A stretch of 9,450 nucleotides of DNA from Glaciecola sp047637355 (GTDB taxonomy: Bacteria; Pseudomonadota; Gammaproteobacteria; Enterobacterales; Alteromonadaceae), in assembly GCA_047637355.1 (NCBI GenBank), contig JBLIKA010000124.1, forward strand, positions 1-9,450. Reading direction: 5' to 3'. The translations under genes and the position numbers were made by a program. The notes below the pieces were generated by a model, which ran no database searches, was not told where the DNA came from, and worked only from the letters and a program-made list of their open reading frames with translations. Below, in pieces: positions 1 through 5,930 of this stretch. Each line of letters opens with the position of its first letter. Position 1 is the first letter of the stretch.

Positions 1-49
1 CCACTAAAGTACCGTCGCGATCAATGAAAAGAATAGGTTGTTGACTCAT
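1..49 (-). CDS. hisB: HisB N-terminus (partial): bifunctional histidinol-phosphatase / imidazoleglycerol-phosphate dehydratase
   Basis: Only the first 16 codons lie in the window; the gene runs off the left edge. They read MSQQPILFIDRDGTLV. The DRDGTL stretch is HAD phosphatase motif I (DxDGT), which contains the nucleophilic Asp and is typical of the histidinol-phosphate phosphatase domain at the N-terminus of gammaproteobacterial HisB. The gene starts one base after the hisC stop (TAATATG), which fits operon order hisG-D-C-B. In enterobacteria HisB carries out the dehydratase and phosphatase steps on either side of the HisC transamination. The second, dehydratase domain cannot be seen here, so bifunctionality is inferred from family and operon position. 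The ribosome site is weak (GGA about 11 bases upstream), which suggests coupling to hisC translation. Confidence 0.9.
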   Translation of the reverse strand, partial: MSQQPILFIDRDGTLV

Positions 50-50
50 A

Positions 51-1187
51 TTATTGATTTCCGTCGGCAAAAAATGCCTTTATTAATGCTAATAATGTGT
101 TGTTTTGTTCTGGGGTGCCGATACTAATGCGCAGGCAATTATTTAAGTTTATCTGTTTTGATTGATCGCGAATTAACATCTTGTTTTCTACGAGGAACGC
201 CATAAGTTCAGTTTTGCTTTGTGTTCTAAAAAGCACAAAGTTGGCGTTAATATCACCTACAATTTGTATGTCACCAATGCTAGTTAAGGCTTCGCGCAAT
301 GCAATTAGTTCAGCTTTTAATAAATCAACGTCGCTGTGCATTTTACTTAGCCCAGCACTTTCTAGCGCCTTGCTTGCAATTTGAGCAACAGGAGCAGAAA
401 TAGGGTAGGGAGCAATGACTTTTAATAATGTTTGAACTATTGCTGGTGATGCTAGTGTAAATCCGCAGCGCAAACCGGCCAGTGCAAACGCCTTCGATAA
501 AGTTCGTAATATGACTAAATTCTCATATTGTTCGAGTAAATCAGTTTGGGTTTGAGCAATATCGAATTCAATATAAGCTTCATCCACGACAACAATAGCT
601 TGGTCTTTAAATGCGTCAAGCACGGTAACGATGTCTTGTTTAGAAACACTTGTGCCGGTTGGGTTATTAGGTGAGCAAATGAATACCGCTTTGACTTTAC
701 CAACATGCTTTAATATATCGGCTATGTTAAGAGTAAAATCGTTATTCAGCACCGATGTTTTTACATCAACGTTAAACGTTTGTGCACTGATTGCATACAT
801 TCCATACGTGGGTGGGCAAATAAGAATACTGTCTTTACGCGGTTCACAAAAGGCCCTAATAATAAGCTCTATGCCTTCATCGGCACCCCTTGTTACTAAG
901 GTTTGCGCTGAGTGTAATTTTGCGTATTTTGCATAGCCTTTGATCACGGTATCAGGCTGGCAATCCGGATAACGATTGAACACTGATGAATCAATAGCGT
1001 ACTCTCCTGCAAATGGAGACTCATTGGCATTCAACCAAACTTGTTCGGTGTCTGCACCAGAGCCAGCAAACAATCGTCTTGCCGATTCATAAGGAGTTAA
1101 CGCATTAACATGATTAAGCGTGAGTTCTAACAGCCAATCGGTTGCTATGTTTACCTCAGAAGCCTTGTCGATTTGGTCCGTGCTCAT
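51..1187 (-). CDS. hisC: Histidinol-phosphate aminotransferase
   Basis: This is a PLP-dependent class I/II aminotransferase of 378 residues that converts imidazole acetol phosphate plus glutamate to histidinol phosphate in the cytoplasm. Visible family hallmarks are the TPYESARR and LNANESP segments near the N-terminus (31-38, 52-57), SPNNPTG (172-178), VDEAY (201-205), the PLP Schiff-base lysine in TLSKAFALAGLR (K232) and the C-terminal substrate-phosphate Arg in LRISIGTPEQN (R353). The protein is slightly longer than E. coli HisC (356), mostly at the N-terminus. The ATG lies two bases after the hisD stop. Its Shine-Dalgarno (AGGTGA, about 6 bases upstream) is made by the last codons of hisD, so translation is probably coupled. 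Regulation is expected through the his attenuator at 3698-3835. Confidence 0.96.
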   Translation of the reverse strand: MSTDQIDKASEVNIATDWLLELTLNHVNALTPYESARRLFAGSGADTEQVWLNANESPFAGEYAIDSSVFNRYPDCQPDTVIKGYAKYAKLHSAQTLVTRGADEGIELIIRAFCEPRKDSILICPPTYGMYAISAQTFNVDVKTSVLNNDFTLNIADILKHVGKVKAVFICSPNNPTGTSVSKQDIVTVLDAFKDQAIVVVDEAYIEFDIAQTQTDLLEQYENLVILRTLSKAFALAGLRCGFTLASPAIVQTLLKVIAPYPISAPVAQIASKALESAGLSKMHSDVDLLKAELIALREALTSIGDIQIVGDINANFVLFRTQSKTELMAFLVENKMLIRDQSKQINLNNCLRISIGTPEQNNTLLALIKAFFADGNQ

Positions 1188-1189
1188 GA

Positions 1190-2623
1190 CTATTCACCTA
1201 CCGGCGTGTAAATGTATACGCGGCCATCTGCTTTCGGTGGAGTGTTCGATACGCTGTTTGCCTCTTGCTCACAGTTCACATCAGCATTGTCAGCTTGTTC
1301 GAGTGAAACTGAGGGTAAGTCTAAACCAGTCAACCTAATCTTAACGGCATTTCTGTGCGCATCGAGACCTTCAGCGTCAGCCAAATCCATAATTGCATCA
1401 CCGATATTTTCTAATCCTTCACGCGATAATTCTTGTACGGTATAGCGGCGCATAAAGTCTAGTAAACCTAAGCTTGAATAGTTTCTAGCATAACCATAGG
1501 TTGGCAGTACATGATTGGTGCCACTTGCATAATCGCCGGCAGATTCAGGAGAATAAGCACCAATAAAAATAGATCCTGCATGTTTCAAAGTTGCTAATAA
1601 GTCGCGTGCATTGTCGGTTTGCACAATCAAATGCTCAGGTGCATAAGCGTTACTTACTAAAACACTTTGCTCGATACTATCGGTGAGAATATAACGGCTG
1701 TTGTCGACTGCTTTACTAGCAATGTCACGGCGCGAAAGTTGAGTAAGTTGCAAGCCGATCTGTTGTTGAACCTTAACAATAAGCGCACGGTCATTGCTCA
1801 CTAATACAGCTTGCGAGTCAGCACCATGTTCAGCTTGTGACAGTAAGTCAGCCGCGACAAAGCCCGCATCCGCATTTGCGTCAGCAATAACTAACACTTC
1901 AGAAGGACCTGCTGGCATATCTATAGCCGCACCGTTAACCACTTGACTTACTTGCTGTTTGGCTTCAGTAACGAAACTGTTACCGGGGCCAAATATCTTA
2001 TCTACTTTGGGAATCGTTTCGGTGCCAAATGCCATCGCCGCAATTGCCTGAGCCCCGCCGCAAAGGTAAATGTGCTGAATACCACATATCTTTGCGGCGT
2101 AACATATTTCGGGTGCAATGGTGCCTTGTGGTGAAGGAGGAGTGCATAAAATCGGTAACTCACAACCAGCGACTTGCGCCGACACGCCCAGCATTAATAC
2201 TGTCGAAGGCAAAGGTGCACTGCCACCTGGAATATACAAACCGACTTTCTCTAACGCTGCGTGCTTCTGTTCACATACCACTCCAGGCGTCGTTTCAATG
2301 CGAATATCCTGGGGTATTTGGGCTTCGTGAAATCTCTTTATATTTGCATAGGCGATATCAATAGCGATTTTAACTTTCGGCTTAATTTTGCTTTCAGCTT
2401 GTTCAATAATAGCTAAATCTAAACGTAATTTGCTTAGTTGTGCACCATCAAACTGTTTTGTATATTCAAATACTGCCGCGTCTTGGTTTTCACGTACGCG
2501 GCTTAAAATTTTAGTAACAGTATCACGCAACATGACACTGTCTTTCATCGCCGGACGCAACAACGCGTCCTGCTGCTGTTGCTCGGTTAGGTTGCCCCAC
2601 TCAATAATTGATTGCGACGACAT
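1190..2623 (-). CDS. hisD: Histidinol dehydrogenase with C-terminal extension
   Basis: This Zn-dependent, NAD-linked enzyme oxidises histidinol to histidine in the last two steps of the pathway. Family residues are visible by position and context: Zn ligands Q263 and H266 (SQAEHGADSQ), D364 (SAGDYASGTNH) and H423 (GLDAHRNAV), and the catalytic pair E330/H331 (YAPEHL). The PGGSAPLPSTVLM and FGPGNSFVTEAK segments are also typical. The protein has 477 residues, whereas family members are usually about 430. The core ends near residue 434, followed by about 43 extra residues rich in Asn, Glu, Ala and Ser and ending in VYIYTPVGE. The tail is not part of the known fold and its role is unknown. The start is 5 bases after the hisG stop with GGGG 8 bases upstream. 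The identity is very secure; the tail is the only oddity. Confidence 0.96.
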   Translation of the reverse strand: MSSQSIIEWGNLTEQQQQDALLRPAMKDSVMLRDTVTKILSRVRENQDAAVFEYTKQFDGAQLSKLRLDLAIIEQAESKIKPKVKIAIDIAYANIKRFHEAQIPQDIRIETTPGVVCEQKHAALEKVGLYIPGGSAPLPSTVLMLGVSAQVAGCELPILCTPPSPQGTIAPEICYAAKICGIQHIYLCGGAQAIAAMAFGTETIPKVDKIFGPGNSFVTEAKQQVSQVVNGAAIDMPAGPSEVLVIADANADAGFVAADLLSQAEHGADSQAVLVSNDRALIVKVQQQIGLQLTQLSRRDIASKAVDNSRYILTDSIEQSVLVSNAYAPEHLIVQTDNARDLLATLKHAGSIFIGAYSPESAGDYASGTNHVLPTYGYARNYSSLGLLDFMRRYTVQELSREGLENIGDAIMDLADAEGLDAHRNAVKIRLTGLDLPSVSLEQADNADVNCEQEANSVSNTPPKADGRVYIYTPVGE

Positions 2624-2628
2624 CGCGA

Positions 2629-3528
2629 TTACCCCATCATTTTTTCAATTGGCATAACAAGAATTGAGCTACAGCCCAACGATTTTAGTTTTTCCATGGT
2701 TTCCCAAAATAATGTCTCTGAACTTACTACGTGAATAGCCACGGTTTCGTCATTGCCGGCTAACGGCAATACAGTTGGGTTTTCAGCACCTGGAAGTAAG
2801 CTTTTAACTTGCTCTAAATAAGCCTTAGGTGCATGTAACATGATGTATTTACTTTCTTTTGCCTGCATAACACCATCAACGCGCGGTAATAACCGATTAA
2901 TCAATGCTTGCTTGTCATCGCTAAGGGGCTGCGACCGTTGAATTAAAACGGCTTTTGATTCAAAAATAACCTCTTGTTCGCGCAGACCATTGGCTTCCAG
3001 TGTAGCGCCTGTTGATACCAGGTCGCATATCGCGTCAGCAACTCCAGCACGAGGTGCAACTTCGACAGAGCCAGTTAACATGACCGCTTGTGCATCAATG
3101 TTGTTTTCTTTGAAGTAGCGCTCTAGTAGGTAAGGATAAGTTGTTGCTACTTTGGTGCCATTCAACGTTTTTATACCGTCGTACTTCATCTCGTTTGGGA
3201 TCGCAATAGACAAACGACAACCGCCATAATCTAAACGACGCAGTGTTTTAAAGTCGGCGGGGCGATTCGATGATCGGCGTTCAAGCATCTTTTCTTCAAG
3301 TTCGTTTTCGCCAATAAAGCCCATATCTACCACGCCATCCATTACCAGCCCCGGAATATCGTCGTCGCGTACAAGCAATAAATCGATAGGCTGATTAGTT
3401 GAATGAGCAATAAGCAAGCGATCTCTAATTTGTAGTTTTATGCCAATAGCTTTCAATAACGCAATGCTGTCGTCGCTTAATCGGCCTTTTTTCTGTACTG
3501 CAATTTTTAATCTTGTTGAATCGCTCAT
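2629..3528 (-). CDS. hisG: ATP phosphoribosyltransferase, long form
   Basis: HisG catalyses the committed step of histidine synthesis, joining ATP and PRPP to give phosphoribosyl-ATP. The 299-residue length equals the E. coli long form, with two catalytic subdomains and a C-terminal ACT-like regulatory domain (about 226-299) that binds histidine for feedback inhibition. Visible features are the N-terminal RLKIAVQKKGRLSDDS, the VDMGFIGENELEE segment (67-79) and the PRPP-binding loop DAICDLVSTGATLEAN (165-180). No separate HisZ is needed for this form. The ATG is preceded by AAGGA with 7-base spacing, a strong start. This is the first structural gene of the operon, about 170 bases downstream of the attenuator terminator, and is expected to be controlled both by attenuation and by feedback. 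Confidence 0.97.
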   Translation of the reverse strand: MSDSTRLKIAVQKKGRLSDDSIALLKAIGIKLQIRDRLLIAHSTNQPIDLLLVRDDDIPGLVMDGVVDMGFIGENELEEKMLERRSSNRPADFKTLRRLDYGGCRLSIAIPNEMKYDGIKTLNGTKVATTYPYLLERYFKENNIDAQAVMLTGSVEVAPRAGVADAICDLVSTGATLEANGLREQEVIFESKAVLIQRSQPLSDDKQALINRLLPRVDGVMQAKESKYIMLHAPKAYLEQVKSLLPGAENPTVLPLAGNDETVAIHVVSSETLFWETMEKLKSLGCSSILVMPIEKMMG

Positions 3529-3670
3529 TTCTAATTCCTTTGTATGCTTTCGCTAAATTTGGCTGCTTGTTAATCTATAGCCGCGATTTCATCTGCATTT
3601 TCAGCGTAAATCCTCTACTTAGACAAGCTAATAGCCCTATCTAATACCCACTTAAGCCGAGAGAGATCGA

Positions 3671-3698
3671 TTTGATTTTTTACGTTGATAAAATCAAA
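3671..3698 (-). repeat. AT-rich inverted repeat just downstream of the his attenuator
   Basis: The arms TTTGATTTT (3671-3679) and AAAATCAAA (3690-3698) are a perfect 9-base inverted repeat around a 10-base loop. The repeat begins at the end of the terminator T-tract, within the 170-base stretch between attenuator and hisG. In a read-through transcript it could form a second hairpin ahead of hisG. Because it is AT-rich it would be weak, and chance is possible. The rest of 3529-3670 shows only the hisG ribosome site. Confidence 0.5.
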
Positions 3699-3729
3699 CA
3701 AAAAACCCCCGAAAGTTTCCTCTCGAGGG
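3698..3729 (-). terminator. his attenuator: intrinsic terminator hairpin
   Basis: Read on the minus strand, the arm CCCTCGAGAG (3729-3720) pairs fully with CTTTCGGGGG (3715-3706) if two G-U pairs are allowed, closing a GAAA tetraloop (3719-3716). A run of T (3705-3700) follows directly. This is a standard Rho-independent terminator, placed between the leader peptide and hisG. It can be pre-empted by the antiterminator pairing described for 3706-3790. Termination here is expected when charged tRNA-His is plentiful. Confidence 0.93.
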
Positions 3730-3790
3730 CTTCAAATTTCTTTAATGCCATGGAAAGGAAACAATACCCTTCCAGCACGAACCTGAAAGG
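3706..3790 (-). promoter_or_regulatory. his leader RNA with alternative pairings (attenuator switch)
   Basis: Five segments on the minus-strand transcript can pair with their neighbours in mutually exclusive ways. Segment 1, CCTTTC (3790-3785), begins at the base after the leader stop codon and pairs with segment 2, GGAAGG (3773-3768). Segment 2, GGAAGGG (3773-3767), also pairs with CCTTTCC (3758-3752). Segment 3, GTTTCCTTTC (3762-3753), pairs over 10 bases with segment 4, GAGAGGAAAC (3724-3715), and this prevents the 4:5 terminator stem. A ribosome reaching the leader stop would mask segment 1, giving 2:3 plus the terminator. A ribosome stalled at the His codons leaves segment 1 free, giving 1:2 plus 3:4 and read-through. 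A smaller pairing, AACC (3792-3789) with GGTT (3783-3780), may act as the first pause hairpin. Pairings are seen by eye; no folding energies were computed. Confidence 0.85.
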
Positions 3791-3835
3791 TTATGCGTTC
3801 ATATGATGATGGAGGCTGAGATTTGTAATAGTCAT
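3791..3835 (-). CDS. hisL: his operon leader peptide (14 residues)
   Basis: The reading frame ATG to TAA encodes MTITNLSLHHHMNA. Three consecutive CAT His codons lie at 3811-3803. Its place between the promoter and an intrinsic terminator upstream of hisG, together with the His run, identifies it as the regulatory leader peptide whose translation senses charged tRNA-His. The His run is shorter than the seven of E. coli HisL. No good Shine-Dalgarno is seen upstream; a small 5-base inverted repeat (TTCGA/TCGAA, 3841-3857) lies there instead, so initiation may be weak. The peptide itself probably has no further function. Confidence 0.9.
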   Translation of the reverse strand: MTITNLSLHHHMNA

Positions 3836-3875
3836 TTTAGTTCGAGTTATCTTCGAATTTTTTAAGTGGGAGAAT

Positions 3876-3902
3876 ATTATATAATTTGATGCTCAGAATC
3901 AA
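3876..3902 (-). promoter_or_regulatory. Predicted his operon promoter
   Basis: On the minus strand a perfect TATAAT (3881-3876) lies 40 bases upstream of the hisL start. The best -35 candidate is TTGATT (3902-3897), with a short 15-base spacer; other hexamers nearby are weaker. Transcription would begin around 3867-3869, giving a 5' leader of about 33 bases before hisL. The -10 is convincing, the -35 is not. Confidence 0.6.
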
Positions 3903-4030
3903 CAGCAAACCCAAGAGAAATCAAGTTTGTTTTACATAACTCATGTCATTTCTATATAAGAGTAGAGAACACTTCGGTATTCATACTATTGGCGGCTCGA
4001 TTTTTATGCATGTAAGGAGTTGGCAACCGG
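3903..4030. other. Intergenic space between his promoter and the thioredoxin-fold gene
   Basis: Together with the his leader this makes a 502-base stretch without a long gene. In this part I see only an imperfect hairpin at 3967-3982 (GAACAC, TTCG, GTATTC). It is fully paired, with one G-U, only in minus-strand RNA and lacks a following T-run, so it is at best a poor terminator for the gene at 4031-4870. No RNA gene or binding site is recognised. Confidence 0.4.
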
Positions 4031-4870
4031 TTAATCTTCAACAGCCGATTGTTCCCAATATTGTACTTTTGGCGTCGCATCAATTAGTTTCTGCGGCAGT
4101 TCGTCGTCATCAATCTCTACGCCTCTTAGTTCATGAATGTTGGCTTGAAGGTTAGTTCTAAATTTTTTCACTTCCCGCCAAAGTTTGACAAACTGCTCAC
4201 GTTCTTTGCCTGTCATATTACTGCTGTCCCCAACGTCACTTATCGCTAATAAAGGACCTAAAACTCTATAGCCTTGCTGTAATCGTTCGCTTTGCTGAGC
4301 CTCGAAGGCCTCTAAAGGTGGCATATTATTAATTAGAGCCGGTTTGGTCGGAGTTTCTTCCTGATTAAAGCGAGAAAATTGTTCGATATAGACTTGTAGG
4401 TCAACACTAGCTGCACTTTGCCATTCCGTGAGTGAATCCATATTTATTAAAGTATTAGACACAGGATCAACTATGAACACCGAAGGCGTAGCAAAGTAAT
4501 TTGGGTACCCTACTAAGTTAGTTATGTCTCGTCGGTCTTCTAAGTAAGCAACATCGATAAATTGCGTGACATAGCGATCAGCCAATACTGTTTGCATTTC
4601 GTCGGTAGAAAAGTTTTCAGCTAAACCAACGCTATCATGGCACCACTGTGCGCCTAACACGATTAACGCATATTTATTTTCAGCCAGTGCTTTACTTAAT
4701 GCAGTTTCAGCTTGCAAAATAGGATTTTCTGTAGGGGTGAAAACATAGTATGAAAGGACATTTTTCTCCCCATCAGCTGCAACCATAAATGCAGACGCAA
4801 AAATAACACATAAACAGAATGAGGCAACCTTCACCAGAATAGAATTTTTTTTTTTGGCTCGAATATTCAT
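4031..4870 (-). CDS. Exported thioredoxin-fold protein with single-Cys WCHDS motif
   Basis: From the ATG at 4870 this is a 279-residue protein. A Lys-rich N-terminus, a hydrophobic stretch (about residues 10-30) and a VAA/D junction near residue 33 look like a cleaved Sec signal peptide, so it should be periplasmic. A thioredoxin fold follows: LIVLGAQWCHDS (70-80), then FIDVAY and the cis-Pro strand ATPSVFIVDP (127-136). The usual CxxC is replaced by C77-H-D-S80, so dithiol redox chemistry is unlikely; a monothiol or chaperone-like role is possible. Residues from about 180 to the end are polar, helical-looking and not recognised. A TTG in frame at 4888 could add six residues, but neither start has a clear Shine-Dalgarno. 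The gene stands alone, divergent from 5002. The specific function is unknown. Confidence 0.75.
   Translation of the reverse strand: MNIRAKKKNSILVKVASFCLCVIFASAFMVAADGEKNVLSYYVFTPTENPILQAETALSKALAENKYALIVLGAQWCHDSVGLAENFSTDEMQTVLADRYVTQFIDVAYLEDRRDITNLVGYPNYFATPSVFIVDPVSNTLINMDSLTEWQSAASVDLQVYIEQFSRFNQEETPTKPALINNMPPLEAFEAQQSERLQQGYRVLGPLLAISDVGDSSNMTGKEREQFVKLWREVKKFRTNLQANIHELRGVEIDDDELPQKLIDATPKVQYWEQSAVED
4845..4855 (-). repeat. Homopolymer of 11 A within the signal-peptide codons
   Basis: Eleven A residues in a row on the coding (minus) strand encode the Lys-Lys-Lys-Asn of the thioredoxin-fold protein, six codons after its ATG. Runs of this length are prone to slippage in replication, transcription or sequencing. 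A change of one base would destroy the reading frame. Confidence 0.9.
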
Positions 4871-4946
4871 TGGTCGTTTATTTTTCAAGTGACTTTTAAA
4901 TTAAGATATCACTTTTTATAAATAGAAACATTCTGATACGAGTGAT

Positions 4947-4977
4947 TTGAGTAAAAAAATGAAATTCAGTTTATAAT
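4947..4977 (+). promoter_or_regulatory. Predicted promoter for the 5002-5781 unit
   Basis: A perfect TATAAT at 4972-4977 lies 25 bases before the GTG start at 5002. A possible -35, TTGAGT (4947-4952), is 19 bases away, which is slightly long. The leader RNA would be under 20 bases and includes the GGGG ribosome site (4991-4994). Confidence 0.5.
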
Positions 4978-5001
4978 GCCAACTCAACATGGGGTATTTG
5001 A

Positions 5002-5229
5002 GTGAATCCATTTTCAAAAGTAAATTCAAAATTTAAGCAAGCAATTAGAGAAAAGGCAATAAAACGCGCAGAAACTCGCATTGTGTTAGCGAAGAAGAAG
5101 CCGCAAGACTTTACAGAGGATGAATTGGAAGTGATTGTCCAAGAAGAAGAATCCAAAATCTATTCCACAATCAAAGAAAAAGGTGTCCTTGCGGTTCTCG
5201 CTGTTCTAGGTATTGGGATATTTGGTTAA
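5002..5229 (+). CDS. Small uncharacterised protein with C-terminal hydrophobic tail (75 aa)
   Basis: I do not recognise this family. The GTG start is supported by GGGG seven bases upstream and by a TATAAT just before it. The first half is strongly basic and helical-looking (many Lys/Arg/Ala, about 6-35). It is followed by an acidic segment, DFTEDELEVIVQEEESK (36-52), and a short hydrophobic end, GVLAVLAVLGIGIFG (61-75), which could be a tail anchor or amphipathic membrane contact. It ends three bases before the membrane protein at 5233, so the two are very likely co-transcribed and may work together at the inner membrane. It is probably a real gene because of its start signals, spacing and sensible composition. 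No function is assigned. Confidence 0.7.
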   Translation: MNPFSKVNSKFKQAIREKAIKRAETRIVLAKKKPQDFTEDELEVIVQEEESKIYSTIKEKGVLAVLAVLGIGIFG

Positions 5230-5232
5230 GCT

Positions 5233-5781
5233 ATGAATAAACTTATCAACATCATTCTTTCTGGCTTGCTATGGCGCAAATATAAGTTTTTTATTCTTAG
5301 CCTGATCATATTGATTGCGTTTATTTTTGTGGTTGGCCAAGTACATCAAGACTACCTAAGATACAACGAGTTGCAGGAAATACCGACTAATATCGGTTTG
5401 TCATTTGCGGTGAAATGGCTGATATGGGCATCTAGTATTACTCTATTTTTAGTTGCTAACCATTATTTCAATCGATATAAGCGCCAACAAAAAGAACTTG
5501 CATCTGAGCAATCAAATAGCGCACTTAGCAAGTTATTAAAGTGGAAATCGCGTTTTGGTAATAACGCTGAATCGTCACTAAGGCACTCAAGTGAAGAATC
5601 GAGCACTTCTAAACAAAAAGGGAGTGAAACAGCGAAGGTTGCTGAAGTTGATGTCCATGACGGCGTCGACCCGTTCGCGGCGATAAGAAAGAAAGACAAA
5701 CTTCGCAGCTACGCCGATGTTGTGATTGAGCAAAAGCCAAATGAGCCAAATGAGCCAAATAAGCCAAATAAGTCAATTTAG
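5233..5781 (+). CDS. Uncharacterised inner-membrane protein with two TM segments
   Basis: This 182-residue protein is not recognised. Two hydrophobic segments (about 18-38 and 57-77) flank a short loop of about 18 polar residues, with basic residues before the first and after the second. This predicts a hairpin with both ends in the cytoplasm. Residues 80-140 are polar and Ser/Lys/Glu-rich, probably disordered or coiled. A more structured-looking segment, VDPFAAIRKKDKLRSYADVV (145-164), follows, then a tail of KPN/EPN repeats (168-179) from a 9-base DNA repeat. The gene starts three bases after its 75-residue neighbour and has no strong ribosome site of its own, which suggests translational coupling. 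The cytoplasmic tail may bind a partner, but nothing shows which. Confidence 0.7.
   Translation: MNKLINIILSGLLWRKYKFFILSLIILIAFIFVVGQVHQDYLRYNELQEIPTNIGLSFAVKWLIWASSITLFLVANHYFNRYKRQQKELASEQSNSALSKLLKWKSRFGNNAESSLRHSSEESSTSKQKGSETAKVAEVDVHDGVDPFAAIRKKDKLRSYADVVIEQKPNEPNEPNKPNKSI
5734..5778 (+). repeat. In-frame 9-base tandem repeat, four units plus one degenerate
   Basis: Units of (A/G)AGCCAAAT occupy 5734-5769 four times, followed by the degenerate AAGTCAATT (5770-5778). Because the unit is three codons, copy changes alter the number of (K/E)PN triplets at the protein C-terminus without shifting the frame. The stop codon follows directly. Confidence 0.92.
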
Positions 5782-5873
5782 GTAATAGGCTGCTGCTGGT
5801 GCGTCTAAAAAACCTAAGGTATCGATTATTTTTAATGGCGATTTTGTTGAGCCTCTGTGCATAATATTGTGTT

Positions 5874-5904
5874 TTGGTGTAACGTACTCAACAATAATTA
5901 TAAT
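5874..5904 (+). promoter_or_regulatory. Predicted promoter for the GNAT/FAD-oxidoreductase operon
   Basis: A TATAAT at 5899-5904 lies 26 bases before the ATG at 5931. A possible -35, TTGGTG (5874-5879), has a 19-base spacer. The very short leader lacks an evident Shine-Dalgarno. The preceding gap from 5782 shows no convincing terminator. Confidence 0.45.
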
Positions 5905-5930
5905 AACAAAGACCCCAACGCGATCTCGAT

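Noticed and set aside
2029..2364. 111-codon plus-strand frame within hisD
   Set aside because: It is antisense to a certain gene and shows no start signal or recognisable protein features.
3575..3598. Eight-codon reading frame (MQMKSRL) on the minus strand just upstream of hisG
   Set aside because: It has no ribosome site and no informative codon run, so a second leader peptide is not supported.
3967..3982. TTCG-loop hairpin as terminator of the thioredoxin-fold gene
   Set aside because: The stem has only six pairs, with a mismatch on the plus strand and a G-U pair on the minus strand, and no T-run follows.
3943..4155. 70-codon plus-strand frame overlapping the end of the thioredoxin-fold gene
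   Set aside because: It lies largely antisense to a better supported gene, has no clear start signal and gives an unremarkable sequence.
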